Assembly: GCA_002923335.1 (NCBI GenBank)
Contig: BEHZ01000023.1
Coordinates: 1-16,112 of the forward strand
DNA: 16,112 nt
DNA from: a bacterium HR23
GTDB taxonomy: Bacteria > Chloroflexota > Dehalococcoidia > Lucifugimonadales > HRBIN23
Reading direction: 5' to 3'
Part shown: positions 7,799 to 14,955 of the stretch, piece by piece
Layout: every line of letters begins with the position of its first letter
Numbering within the stretch: position 1 is the first letter of the stretch
Position numbers and translations under genes: made by a program
Notes under the pieces: model-generated
The model's database searches: none
What the model saw: only the letters and a program-made list of their open reading frames with translations
Told to the model about the DNA's origin: nothing

Positions 7799-7810
7799 CG
7801 GGTATCCGAA

Positions 7811-8299
7811 TTAGTTCAGGAGGCCCCTCAGACGGGCCACGGCACGGGCGGCTGGCTCATAGTGGGGGTCGCAGTGCAGGGCGTTCTTATAACATTCCAG
7901 CGCCCGATACCACTGCCCTTTGCGCTCCCAGATGCGCCCCAGGTTCATCCAGGGGAAGCAGTAATGGTCGTAGCGCTTGGCACGCAGAGCCCGTTCCAAC
8001 CAAGGAATGGCCTCGTCCAGACGCCCCAGTTCAATCAGGTAGGCACCGATATCGTTGTAAGGGTTGCCGTAGTCGGGGTCCAGTTCGATGGCCTTCAGGC
8101 AATACCCAATCGCCTCTTCCAAGCGGCCCAAATAGGAGAGGGCCCATCCCAGGAAGGTGTAGGCCTCCGCCGAGGGGCATATCTCCAGGGAGTGCTGGTA
8201 GGCGCGCACCGCCTCCTCCAGACGCCCCTGCATCTGGAGCGCATAGCCTCTCTGGAAATGCTCCCATGCCTCCCGATGGCGCTCCGCATCGGTGTGCAC
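7811..8299 (-). CDS. Tetratricopeptide-repeat protein
   Basis: Soluble all-helical scaffold of 162 residues made almost entirely of four TPR units at about 11-43, 45-76, 79-112 and 115-148. Repeat hallmarks are GRLEEA (25-30), GRLEEAI (58-64) with AIELDPDYGNPY after it, GRLDEAI (92-98) and GQWYRALECY (128-137) followed by ALHCDPHYEPA. It has no signal peptide or membrane segment, so it is probably a cytoplasmic protein-interaction adaptor. I choose GTG 8299, which has GGGGG about 6 nt upstream; a TTG two codons earlier (8305) is the alternative. It lies upstream of tldD on the same strand with a gap of 182 nt that holds small inverted repeats, so co-transcription is possible but not assured. 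The partner is unknown. Confidence 0.8.
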   Translation of the reverse strand: MHTDAERHREAWEHFQRGYALQMQGRLEEAVRAYQHSLEICPSAEAYTFLGWALSYLGRLEEAIGYCLKAIELDPDYGNPYNDIGAYLIELGRLDEAIPWLERALRAKRYDHYCFPWMNLGRIWERKGQWYRALECYKNALHCDPHYEPAARAVARLRGLLN

Positions 8300-8702
8300 A
8301 GGCAACCCCCACGACCCGGCCGCCGTTCTAGTCCCGGCCGAACCCGTCTGCTGTGCCCTTCTCTCTGCAAAAGTGCAGGGCGGTTCCTAACGCCTGCCTC
8401 AATTATAGCCTTTCCCTTTCACCTGAAACAACAGGCCTCGGCCCTGCCTCACGGCCCACGCAGGCGGAAGGGGCGCCTCCCTTTGCCTCCGCCGCCTTTA
8501 GCCTCCCTGCCTGAAGGGGGCAGGGGGGAGGACCTAAAGCCCCCGTCAAGGTCATATTACACTTTACACTCGGCCTCCTGTGGTGGGTGTCGTTTAGGCG
8601 GTTGGAGCGGCCAGCGCCTCGTCTTGCACCTTTTCTAGGGCGTTGGCTACCATAGCGGGGGTGCAGGGTGGGAAAAGCGCACGCCCTGGGGGAGGACGGG
8701 CC
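8300..8702. other. 403-bp non-coding divergent intergenic region
   Basis: Separates the TPR gene (-) from the M24 peptidase (+). It contains a perfect TATAAT on the - strand (8407-8402), an AT-richer island at 8549-8570 with TACACT (8565-8570, plus strand), and GC-rich dyads: GGCGGA (8463-8468) with TCCGCC (8488-8493), and CCCTGCC (8505-8511) with GGCAGGG (8519-8525). I found no tRNA, no convincing ORF with a ribosome site and no known riboswitch pattern. Long frames crossing it are antisense extensions of neighbouring genes. Confidence 0.5.
8402..8429 (-). promoter_or_regulatory. Candidate promoter for the TPR gene
   Basis: Perfect -10 TATAAT on the minus strand (8407 down to 8402). The best -35 at 16-bp spacing is GTTTCA (3 of 6 matches). 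Transcription would start near 8395, giving a leader of about 95 nt before the GTG at 8299. Confidence 0.4.
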
Positions 8703-9869
8703 GTGGAAACCGTTTTATGCAAGGCCCAAGGGTGGCTCCGCCGGCATCGGGTGGACGCATGGCTCCTTTACGACTATCTGGGGAGCAACCCCGTGTTCTG
8801 GGCGGTGGTGGGGCGATTGGGGATGGTCACCCGCCCGTGCTGGCTTTTCGTTCCCGCCCGGGGGCGACCCCGGTTGTTGGTGCACGCCGTAGACGCCGGC
8901 AAGTTCCGTGCGGTGGGCCTGCCCCTGGTAGTCTTCGCCGGCCGGGCGGAGATGGTGCGCCACCTGCGTCGATGGCTCGGGGGCTTGCGACGGGTGGCCA
9001 TGGAGTATAGCCCGCAGGGGGCATTGCCCCGGGTGGGGCGTGTGGATGCGGGGACGGTGGAACTGGTGCGGGGGTGTGGTCCGCAAGTGGTGCCCTCCGG
9101 CGACCTCTTCCAAGAGGTCGCCTTGCTGGCCACGCCCTCCCAGGAGCAGTCGCACCGGGAGTCCGCCCGACTACTGGGGCAGATTGTTCTGGAGGCCTTC
9201 GCTTACCTGGGAGGAAACCTGTCCGGGGCGCTGACCGAATGGGATGTCGCCCGGTTCATCCGCCAGCGCTTCGCCGACTTGGGCCTGGAGAGCACGGAAG
9301 GGCCGATAGTGGCGGCCAACGCCCACTCCAGCGACCCCCATTATGAGCCCTCCCCCTCCACCTCGGCCCCTATACGGCAGGGAGATTGGGTGCTCATCGA
9401 CCTGTGGGCACGGCTGAGAGGGGAAGAGACCTTCTACGCCGACATTACCTGGGTAGGGTATGCAGGGCCCGACGTCCCCCCAGCCTACCAGGAGGTCTTC
9501 CGGGTGGTCTGCCAGGCTAGGGACACTGCCCTCGCCACCCTTCAGCAGGCGTGGCAAGAAGGAAAGGTGCTCAGGGGATGGCAGGTGGACAGGGTAGCCC
9601 GGCGTGTCATCGTCCGGGCAGGATACGGGAAGTATTTCACCCACCGCCTGGGCCACAGCCTGGGGTGCACCGTCCACGGCGACGCCGTCAACCTGGACTC
9701 CTGGGAGACCCGGGACACCCGCTCCATCGTCCCCGGCATTGCCTTCACCATAGAGCCGGGCATCTACCTGCCGGCCTTCGGTGTCCGCTCGGAGATAGAC
9801 GTGTTCTTCACACCCCAGGGGCCGGAGGTTACCAGTCCCGTTCAGCGGGAGATAGTGCGCATCGGCTAG
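8703..9869 (+). CDS. M24-family metallopeptidase (Xaa-Pro aminopeptidase/creatinase-like)
   Basis: Two-domain pita-bread-fold enzyme of 388 residues with an N-terminal creatinase-like domain (about 1-145) and a C-terminal M24 domain (about 150-388). All five metal ligands are present: D233 (VLIDLWA), D247 (YADITW), H318 (RLGHSLG), E351 (TIEPGIY) and E364 (RSEIDV), so it should be an active two-metal hydrolase. The likely reaction is removal of N-terminal residues before proline, or cleavage of Xaa-Pro dipeptides. The start is placed at GTG 8703, which has GGGGGAGGA about 6 nt upstream and gives the expected N terminus; a TTG at 8643 has no ribosome site. It converges with the MFS gene, 10 bp between stops. 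Exact specificity (aminopeptidase, dipeptidase, or a creatinase-like amidinohydrolase) is not decided by sequence. Confidence 0.85.
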   Translation: METVLCKAQGWLRRHRVDAWLLYDYLGSNPVFWAVVGRLGMVTRPCWLFVPARGRPRLLVHAVDAGKFRAVGLPLVVFAGRAEMVRHLRRWLGGLRRVAMEYSPQGALPRVGRVDAGTVELVRGCGPQVVPSGDLFQEVALLATPSQEQSHRESARLLGQIVLEAFAYLGGNLSGALTEWDVARFIRQRFADLGLESTEGPIVAANAHSSDPHYEPSPSTSAPIRQGDWVLIDLWARLRGEETFYADITWVGYAGPDVPPAYQEVFRVVCQARDTALATLQQAWQEGKVLRGWQVDRVARRVIVRAGYGKYFTHRLGHSLGCTVHGDAVNLDSWETRDTRSIVPGIAFTIEPGIYLPAFGVRSEIDVFFTPQGPEVTSPVQREIVRIG

Positions 9870-9882
9870 CCCTGCAAGGCTA
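9867..9882. repeat. Small palindrome containing both convergent stop codons
   Basis: TAGCC (9867-9871) and GGCTA (9878-9882) form a 5-bp stem around a 6-nt loop. The left arm is the TAG stop of the M24 gene and the right arm, read on the minus strand, is the TAG stop of the MFS gene. It is GC-poor for a terminator and has no T-run. Confidence 0.3.
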
Positions 9883-11088
9883 CCCCGCCCGACGCACCCG
9901 CAAGGGAACGGTCAACAGCATAGCGAAGATATACAGCCCGGCGGCGTAGTAGAAGACGCTGGGGATCCCCCACGCCTTGGCCACCGCCCCTGCAATAATG
10001 GGGGACAGGGAGGAGAAGATAAAGGTCCCCCCAAAGATGAGGCTGACCGATGTGGCCTCAGCGCCAAAAGCGGTAGCGTCCATAGCGGCAGCCAGGATGG
10101 TCGCCTGGAGGGCGTAGAAGAACAACCCCAGCGCTACTATCACCCCCACCAGTTCCCAACCCGGCCGTGCCCACGCCAGCAGGAGGGCGAAGAGGGCCAG
10201 CAACGCCAGCCCCGGCACCAGCACCGCCTTGCGGCCGAAGCGGTCCGACAGCCACCCTAGGGCCGGCTGGGAGCCGATGCCCATCAGGGTAAGGATGCTG
10301 AGCATCAGGCCGGCGAAGGCCGAGGAGTAGTTCAGGTTCTCCCGCAGGTAAATGGGAAGGAAGGTGAGGATGGCCTGCTGGCCCATGGCCCGCACCCCGG
10401 CTACCACCAGGAGCACAAGGATGACTTTGTTGGTCAATACACGACCCGCAGCACCGAAATAACCCCGGAGGGTAGGCCTCTCGCCCCCTTCCTGATAGCC
10501 GCCGCGCAGGAACCACCATACCCCGAGGGCTAGGAGCACCGCTGGGATGGCGTAGAAGTGGAGCAAGGTGCGCCAGAAGACGGCGAGCAAGAGCACCCCC
10601 ACGGCCAGGGGCGCAAGGGTGTCGCCAATGCTCCCTCCCACCCCGTGCAAGCCCACGGCGAAGCCTCGCCGGTCGGCCCACCGCCGGGAGAGGACAGAAA
10701 TAGCGGGGGGATGCCAAATAGCGCCCCCCATGCCCACCAGGGCGACCGCCGGCAGGAGGAGGGCATAGGTGGGGGCAATGCCCACCAGCAGGTAGGCCAA
10801 CCCTATCCAGGCCATGCTCACCGCCAAAATCAGCGCCCCCTGCCTGCGGAAGAGGTCGGAGATGAAGCCGGCGGGAATATTGGCTGCGCCTCCCGAGATT
10901 GCCCGCACGCTGGACAGGGCACCCACCTGCACCGGGTCTAACCCCAGGGTCTGCTTCATCTCAGGGAGCAAAATGACAAAGGATTGCTGATACCAGTGGA
11001 TAATGGCGTGGCCCAGGGTAAGGCCCCCCAGAAGAAACACCCGCCCGGACCGGAGGCCCGCATGGGGCGGCGCAGTTACCTGTTCCAT
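9880..11088 (-). CDS. MFS transporter, fosmidomycin-resistance (Fsr)-like
   Basis: Inner-membrane major facilitator of 402 residues with about 12 hydrophobic helices. MFS motif A appears twice: a weaker form GFISDLFRRQG (74-84) after helix 2 and a full form GWLSDRFGRK (278-287) between helices 8 and 9. The segment GMGGAIWHPPA (119-129) followed by RRGFAVGLHGVGGSIGD (140-156) resembles the Fsr-type subgroup of proton-driven exporters. The ATG at 11088 has GGAGG 7 nt upstream. It diverges from the MEMO gene. It is probably a small-molecule efflux pump; the substrate is unknown, and the Fsr resemblance comes from remembered motifs only. Confidence 0.8.
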   Translation of the reverse strand: MEQVTAPPHAGLRSGRVFLLGGLTLGHAIIHWYQQSFVILLPEMKQTLGLDPVQVGALSSVRAISGGAANIPAGFISDLFRRQGALILAVSMAWIGLAYLLVGIAPTYALLLPAVALVGMGGAIWHPPAISVLSRRWADRRGFAVGLHGVGGSIGDTLAPLAVGVLLLAVFWRTLLHFYAIPAVLLALGVWWFLRGGYQEGGERPTLRGYFGAAGRVLTNKVILVLLVVAGVRAMGQQAILTFLPIYLRENLNYSSAFAGLMLSILTLMGIGSQPALGWLSDRFGRKAVLVPGLALLALFALLLAWARPGWELVGVIVALGLFFYALQATILAAAMDATAFGAEATSVSLIFGGTFIFSSLSPIIAGAVAKAWGIPSVFYYAAGLYIFAMLLTVPLRVRRAG

Positions 11089-11121
11089 TGAAACGCCTCC
11101 AGGAAAGAAGGTCTGTGGACG

Positions 11122-11168
11122 ATGGTAGCGCTTTTCGTTTCCCTCGGCAACCTCCCCTCTGCTACCAT
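11122..11168. repeat. 8-bp perfect inverted repeat in the MFS/MEMO divergent gap
   Basis: ATGGTAGC (11122-11129) and GCTACCAT (11161-11168) are exact complements separated by 31 nt. They occupy the 98-nt gap between divergent genes, just upstream of the MEMO ribosome site. This could be an operator half-site pair or a leader stem; unproven. Confidence 0.4.
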
Positions 11169-11186
11169 GGGGGGTGAGCCTTTCCC

Positions 11187-12482
11187 ATGGAGACGCTTAT
11201 GCTCCTGCATCCCGAAGGCGCCGGCATTCCCTCCCATCCCAAACTACGCCCCCTGGATATGCGTTGGGTGCACGCCCAAGACGGCCGGCCCTATCTCCTT
11301 CTGCGGGACCCCCTGGGCCTCGCGGGTGCCGACCTGCTGTTCCCTGCCGAGATAGCGCCTCTGCTGTCCCTCATGGACGGGAGCAGGGACCTGGCCACTC
11401 TGCACAACGCATTTACCCTGCGCACGGGGCTTCCCATCTCCCTGACCCAGGTGCAGGGGGTCATTGCACGCTTGGAGCAGGCCCTCATGCTGGAGAGTCC
11501 TCGCTACCAGGAGGCTCAGCGCCAAGCCCTGGAGCGCTACCGGCGGGCCTCCTACCGCCCCCCGGCACTGGCAGGTGCCGTCTATCCCCCGGAGCCAGAG
11601 AGGCTCTTTGCCTTCTGCCAGCAGGCGTGGGAGGCGGTGCGCCAGCAGGGCGCTCCGGAGGCTCCGTCGGCTCCCGTGGTGGGGATCCTCTCTCCTCATA
11701 TTGACTATCAGCGGGGGTGGCCGGTTTACGCCAAGACCTGGGGCGTGGCCTCTTCGGCCCTGCGGGAGGTGGACACGGTGATTATCTTGGGGACGGATCA
11801 CCAGGGAGGGGCGGGGAGCATCACCCTGACCCGCCAGCACTACGCTACGCCCTGGGGGGTGCTTCCCACCGACCGCACACTGGTGGACGCCCTGGCGGAG
11901 GCCATTGGCCCCGAGACCGCCTTCGCCGAGGAACTGCACCACGCCGGCGAGCACTCCATTGAACTGGCCCTGGTGTGGCTCCACTATGCCCTGGGGAGGC
12001 GGCAGGTATCGGTGCTTCCGGTGCTGTGCGGGCACTTCGGCCACTGGATGTCCAACGGACTTACCCCGTCCCAGGACCAGCGCCTGGAGCGCTTTATCCA
12101 GACGCTACGGGAGATGCTCCACCGCAGGCGATGGGTGGTGGTGGCAGCGGGCGACCTGGCCCATGTGGGGCCGGCCTTCGGCGACCCCTTGCCCTATGAC
12201 CTGGCAAGCAGGGCACGCCTGAGGGAGGCCGACCAGGCCCTCCTGGCTACCCTCGCTCAGGGCGATGCCGAAGCATTCTTCCGGGTGGTGCAGGGGGAGC
12301 AGGACCATCGGAAGATATGTGGGCTCTCCTGCGTCTACCTGGCACTGCGCCTTGTGGGGCCATCGGTGTCGGGCTATGTGGTGGACTATGCCCAGTGCCC
12401 CGCCGATAGCCAGGGCACCTCCCTGGTGAGCATCGCCGGCCTACTGTGGACCGGCAGGCCCCGCCTGATCGTGGCCAGATAG
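11187..12482 (+). CDS. amrB: MEMO-family / AmmeMemoRadiSam system protein B with N-terminal extra domain
   Basis: 431 residues. The C-terminal part (about 126-415) is a MEMO domain, a fold related to ring-opening dioxygenases. The three residues equivalent to the human MEMO1 metal site are present: H171 (SPHIDYQRG), H205 (GTDHQG) and C382 (GLSC), along with EHSIEL (255-260) and GDLAHVG (322-328). The first ~125 residues form an additional domain (FPAEIAPLLSLMDGS and a following helical stretch) resembling PqqD-type winged helices seen in some bacterial members. In other genomes this family sits with AMMECR1 and radical-SAM partners; neither is in the window. The start is ATG 11187, with a G-rich GGGGGGTGAG about 9 nt upstream; ATG 11199 is possible. 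An alpha/beta hydrolase follows 25 nt later. Function in bacteria remains unsettled. Confidence 0.85.
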   Translation: METLMLLHPEGAGIPSHPKLRPLDMRWVHAQDGRPYLLLRDPLGLAGADLLFPAEIAPLLSLMDGSRDLATLHNAFTLRTGLPISLTQVQGVIARLEQALMLESPRYQEAQRQALERYRRASYRPPALAGAVYPPEPERLFAFCQQAWEAVRQQGAPEAPSAPVVGILSPHIDYQRGWPVYAKTWGVASSALREVDTVIILGTDHQGGAGSITLTRQHYATPWGVLPTDRTLVDALAEAIGPETAFAEELHHAGEHSIELALVWLHYALGRRQVSVLPVLCGHFGHWMSNGLTPSQDQRLERFIQTLREMLHRRRWVVVAAGDLAHVGPAFGDPLPYDLASRARLREADQALLATLAQGDAEAFFRVVQGEQDHRKICGLSCVYLALRLVGPSVSGYVVDYAQCPADSQGTSLVSIAGLLWTGRPRLIVAR

Positions 12483-12507
12483 TGTCGTCTGTTGGGAGGA
12501 AGAGGCC

Positions 12508-13215
12508 ATGCCCGCACCCCAGGAGGAGGGGGATGTCTACACCATCCAGGTGGTAGGGTTCAACTTCCGCCCGGCACCGCCGGAGCAGGGAGGGTATGGT
12601 CTTATCCTCCAGACGACCCGTGGCGAGATTTTCGGTATCTATCACCCTGTGCCGGGTGCCCAGGAGGGGGTGTTGTGGGTATGGGGGGTGCGAGGCGGGG
12701 TAGATGGCCCCGCCAACGGGTGCTACCGCATCTTGGCCCAGGAACTGGCCCGCGAGCACCGCATCGCCTCCCTCCGTTTGGACTACCGCTGGCCGGGTGT
12801 CCTCCACGAGTGCGTTCTGGATGCTCTGGCTGGCCTCACCTTCCTGAAGGGGATGGGGATAAAGCGGGCGGCGCTGGTGGGGCACTCCTTCGGGGGGGCG
12901 GTGGTCATCGCCTCTGCCCCTTTCAGCGACATCTCGGCGTGCGTGGTTGCCCTTTCTACCCAGACCTATGGGGCGCACGGGGCGGGGGGTGTGTCCCCCA
13001 GGCCTCTTCTGCTGGTGCATGGGGAGGAGGACACCCATCTTCCCCCCTCCTGCTCCCGCATGGTCTACGGCTGGGCGCGGGAACCGAAGGAGTTGGTGCT
13101 TTTGCCGGGGGCGGGCCATAGCCTGCGGGAGTGTGCGGATGTCCTTCTTCCCCTGCTCAAGGGCTGGCTCCTGCGCCACCTTCGGCCCTCGCCTCCGGTG
13201 TCGTCGTCCGGGTAG
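12508..13215 (+). CDS. Alpha/beta-hydrolase (dienelactone hydrolase-like)
   Basis: Cytoplasmic serine hydrolase of 235 residues. The catalytic triad is visible: Ser127 in the nucleophile elbow GHSFGG, Asp175 in LLVHGEEDTHLPP and His204 in GAGHSL. The fold order (strand, elbow, late Asp, last His) fits small carboxylesterase/dienelactone-hydrolase-like enzymes without a big lid. An RWPG loop (94-97) precedes the elbow. The ATG at 12508 has GGGAGGA about 8 nt upstream. The 25-nt gap to the MEMO gene suggests one operon. The C-terminal tail (PSPPVSSSG) is probably disordered. Substrate not predictable. Confidence 0.85.
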   Translation: MPAPQEEGDVYTIQVVGFNFRPAPPEQGGYGLILQTTRGEIFGIYHPVPGAQEGVLWVWGVRGGVDGPANGCYRILAQELAREHRIASLRLDYRWPGVLHECVLDALAGLTFLKGMGIKRAALVGHSFGGAVVIASAPFSDISACVVALSTQTYGAHGAGGVSPRPLLLVHGEEDTHLPPSCSRMVYGWAREPKELVLLPGAGHSLRECADVLLPLLKGWLLRHLRPSPPVSSSG

Positions 13216-13294
13216 GGTGGAGACAGGCGTGGCCTTGTCCCCCCTGTGGCGCTTTGGGGATAGGGTTATAGGGTCGCCCAGGCCTCCGGGGCTG

Positions 13295-13323
13295 TGGTAA
13301 GTTGCGCTCCGGGCTGGTATAAT
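13295..13323 (+). promoter_or_regulatory. Extended -10 promoter of the map ribosomal operon
   Basis: Perfect TATAAT at 13318-13323 preceded by TGG, i.e. an extended -10 (TGnTATAAT). A poor -35 (TGGTAA, 13295-13300) lies 17 bp upstream. Expected transcription start near 13330, only about 10 nt before the map ATG. Confidence 0.65.
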
Positions 13324-13339
13324 AAACTCTTGGCTTCCC

Positions 13340-14164
13340 ATGGTGAGAACTTACCGGAACGCCCGCTTGCACCACCGCCCGGCCCGAACGGCGCAGGCCC
13401 AGGCCTCCGGCATAACCATTAAGACGCCGGCGGAACGGGAGGCCATGCGTCGTGCGGGTCAGGTGGTGGCTCTGGTGCTGGAGCGTCTGGGCAAGGCCCT
13501 GGAGCCGGGCATGCGCACACGCGACCTGGACGCCCTGGCTGCCCAGGTGATTCGGGAGGCGGGGGCACGGCCCGCCTTCCTGGGCTACCGCGGCTTTCCG
13601 GCGGTGGTGTGCGTCTCCCTTAATGAGGAGATTGTGCACGGCATCCCCGGGGAGCGGGTTATCCAGGAGGGCGACCTGGTGAAAATAGACGCTGGAGCGG
13701 TTGTGGACGGCATGTATGCCGACGCTGCCCGCTCCTTCCCTGTGGGCAAGGTGTCCCCCAGCGTGAAGGCGCTGGTAGAGGTAACCCGCAATGCCTTGGA
13801 GGTGGGCATTGGCCAGGCTCGCCCCGGGGGAAGCGTGGGGGATATCGGCTATGCTATTCAGCGGTATGTGGAGGACAGGGGGTATGCGGTGGTGCGGGAG
13901 TATGTGGGGCACGGCATCGGGCGGAACCTGCACGAAGAGCCGGCTGTGCCCAACTATGGGGTTCCCGGAGATGGACCCCGCCTCCTCCCCGGGATGGCCA
14001 TCGCCATCGAGCCTATGGTAAACATAGGCACCTATTGGACCCGTGTCCTGGACGATGGGTGGACGGTGGTAACCGCCGATGGGAGCCTGTCTGCCCACTT
14101 TGAAGACACCCTTATCATTACCGAGGATGGACGAGAGGTGGTAACACGCTACAATGGAAAGTAG
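13340..14164 (+). CDS. map: Type I methionine aminopeptidase
   Basis: Removes the initiator Met from nascent proteins at the ribosome. 274 residues versus about 250 usual; the core begins at ITIKTPAEREAMRRAG (25-40), so there is a basic N-terminal tail of about 24 residues. Metal ligands are complete: D117 (KIDAGA), D128 (YADAAR), H191 (GHGIGR), E224 (IEPM) and E255 (FEDT), with H100 as the substrate-side histidine. The start ATG 13340 (or GTG 13343) has no Shine-Dalgarno and lies about 10 nt after the predicted transcription start, so translation may be near-leaderless. No in-frame ATG, GTG or TTG allows the usual short N terminus. It heads the map-infA-rpmJ-rpsM-rpsK-rpsD block. Confidence 0.95.
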   Translation: MVRTYRNARLHHRPARTAQAQASGITIKTPAEREAMRRAGQVVALVLERLGKALEPGMRTRDLDALAAQVIREAGARPAFLGYRGFPAVVCVSLNEEIVHGIPGERVIQEGDLVKIDAGAVVDGMYADAARSFPVGKVSPSVKALVEVTRNALEVGIGQARPGGSVGDIGYAIQRYVEDRGYAVVREYVGHGIGRNLHEEPAVPNYGVPGDGPRLLPGMAIAIEPMVNIGTYWTRVLDDGWTVVTADGSLSAHFEDTLIITEDGREVVTRYNGK

Positions 14165-14177
14165 GTCGGGAGTGGCT

Positions 14178-14396
14178 ATGGCCAAAAAAGAGACCATAGA
14201 AGTGGAGGGTGTTGTCGAAGAGGCGCTCCCCAATGTAACCTTCAAGGTGAAACTGGCCAATGGGCATACGGTGCTGGCCCACGCCTCGGGCAAGATTCGG
14301 ATGAACTTCATCCGCATCCTGCCGGGAGATAGGGTGCTAGTGGAGTTGTCGCCTTACGACCTCACCCGTGGGCGCATCACCTACCGCTTCAAGTAA
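14178..14396 (+). CDS. infA: Translation initiation factor IF-1
   Basis: 72 residues, the standard IF-1 length, a single OB-fold that occupies the ribosomal A site during initiation. Starts MAKKETIEVEG, with GKIRMNFIRILPGDRV (about 43-58) and a YDLTRGRITYR ending that are the family signature. The frame is open upstream to an ATG at 14154 that overlaps the map stop, but the family start at 14178 is clear, with GGGAG upstream. It is 13 nt after map. Confidence 0.97.
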   Translation: MAKKETIEVEGVVEEALPNVTFKVKLANGHTVLAHASGKIRMNFIRILPGDRVLVELSPYDLTRGRITYRFK

Positions 14397-14409
14397 GGGG
14401 GCTGTGGGC

Positions 14410-14523
14410 ATGGAAGTCCAGCCTTCGGTGAAACGGCGGTGCGAGAAGTGTAAAATCGTCCGGCGCAAGGGGGTCGTGCGGGTCATCTGCACCAACCCCA
14501 AGCACAAACAGCGCCAGGGGTAG
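14410..14523 (+). CDS. rpmJ: 50S ribosomal protein L36
   Basis: 37-residue zinc-ribbon protein of the large subunit. It begins MEVQPSVKRRC and keeps all zinc ligands in the C-x2-C-x12-C-x4-H pattern (C11, C14, C27, H32), so this is the zinc-containing form. Starting MEVQ rather than the common MKVR is a minor oddity. It lies 13 nt after infA and 15 nt before rpsM. Confidence 0.95.
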   Translation: MEVQPSVKRRCEKCKIVRRKGVVRVICTNPKHKQRQG

Positions 14524-14538
14524 GCGAAAGGAGCGAGG

Positions 14539-14922
14539 ATGGCCCTGGTAGCAGGGGTGAACATTCCGGATAATAAGCGGGTTACCATCGCCCTGCGTGC
14601 CCTTTACGGCATCGGGCCAACGCTGGCGGAGCGCATCGTCCAGCAGGCGGGCATTGCAGGGAATCCGAAGGTGCGGGAACTCACCGAGGAGCAGTTGGCC
14701 CGTATTCGGGACATTATTGACAAGAACTACAAAGTTGAGGGGAATGTCCGGCGTGAAGTGCAGATGAACATCCGCAGGAAGATAGAGATTCGTTGCTACC
14801 AGGGCCTGCGCCACCAGCGGGGCCTGCCTGTGCGGGGGCAACGCACCCGCACCAACGCCCGCACCCGCAAAGGCCCTCGCAAGACCGTGGCCGGCCGCCG
14901 CCGTGCCACCGCCAAGAAATAA
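14539..14922 (+). CDS. rpsM: 30S ribosomal protein S13
   Basis: 127 residues, head of the small subunit, contacts the P-site tRNA and inter-subunit bridges. Recognisable by MALVAGVNIPDNKRVTIAL at the start, ALYGIGPTLA (about 21-30), the helix-rich RRKIEIRCYQGLRHQRGLPVRG region (split across about 79-100) and a basic tail RTRTNARTRKGPRKTVAG. AAAGGAG upstream of ATG 14539 is a good ribosome site. Confidence 0.97.
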   Translation: MALVAGVNIPDNKRVTIALRALYGIGPTLAERIVQQAGIAGNPKVRELTEEQLARIRDIIDKNYKVEGNVRREVQMNIRRKIEIRCYQGLRHQRGLPVRGQRTRTNARTRKGPRKTVAGRRRATAKK

Positions 14923-14955
14923 CCCCAAGGGCAGTGCCCGGGAGGTTGCGCACCT

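Noticed and set aside
7781..8638. Plus-strand frame of about 285 codons over the TPR gene and the non-coding gap
   Set aside because: It mirrors the TPR repeats on the other strand, and its end in the gap is low-complexity with no domain or ribosome site.
8664..8695. AGGGTGG-like sequence resembling part of a T-box antiterminator
   Set aside because: The motif does not continue with the required ACCGCG, no specifier stem or terminator follows, and the gene downstream is a peptidase.
13222..13239. Weak 6-bp hairpin after the alpha/beta hydrolase stop as an intrinsic terminator
   Set aside because: It contains a G-U pair and is followed by C residues, not a U-run.
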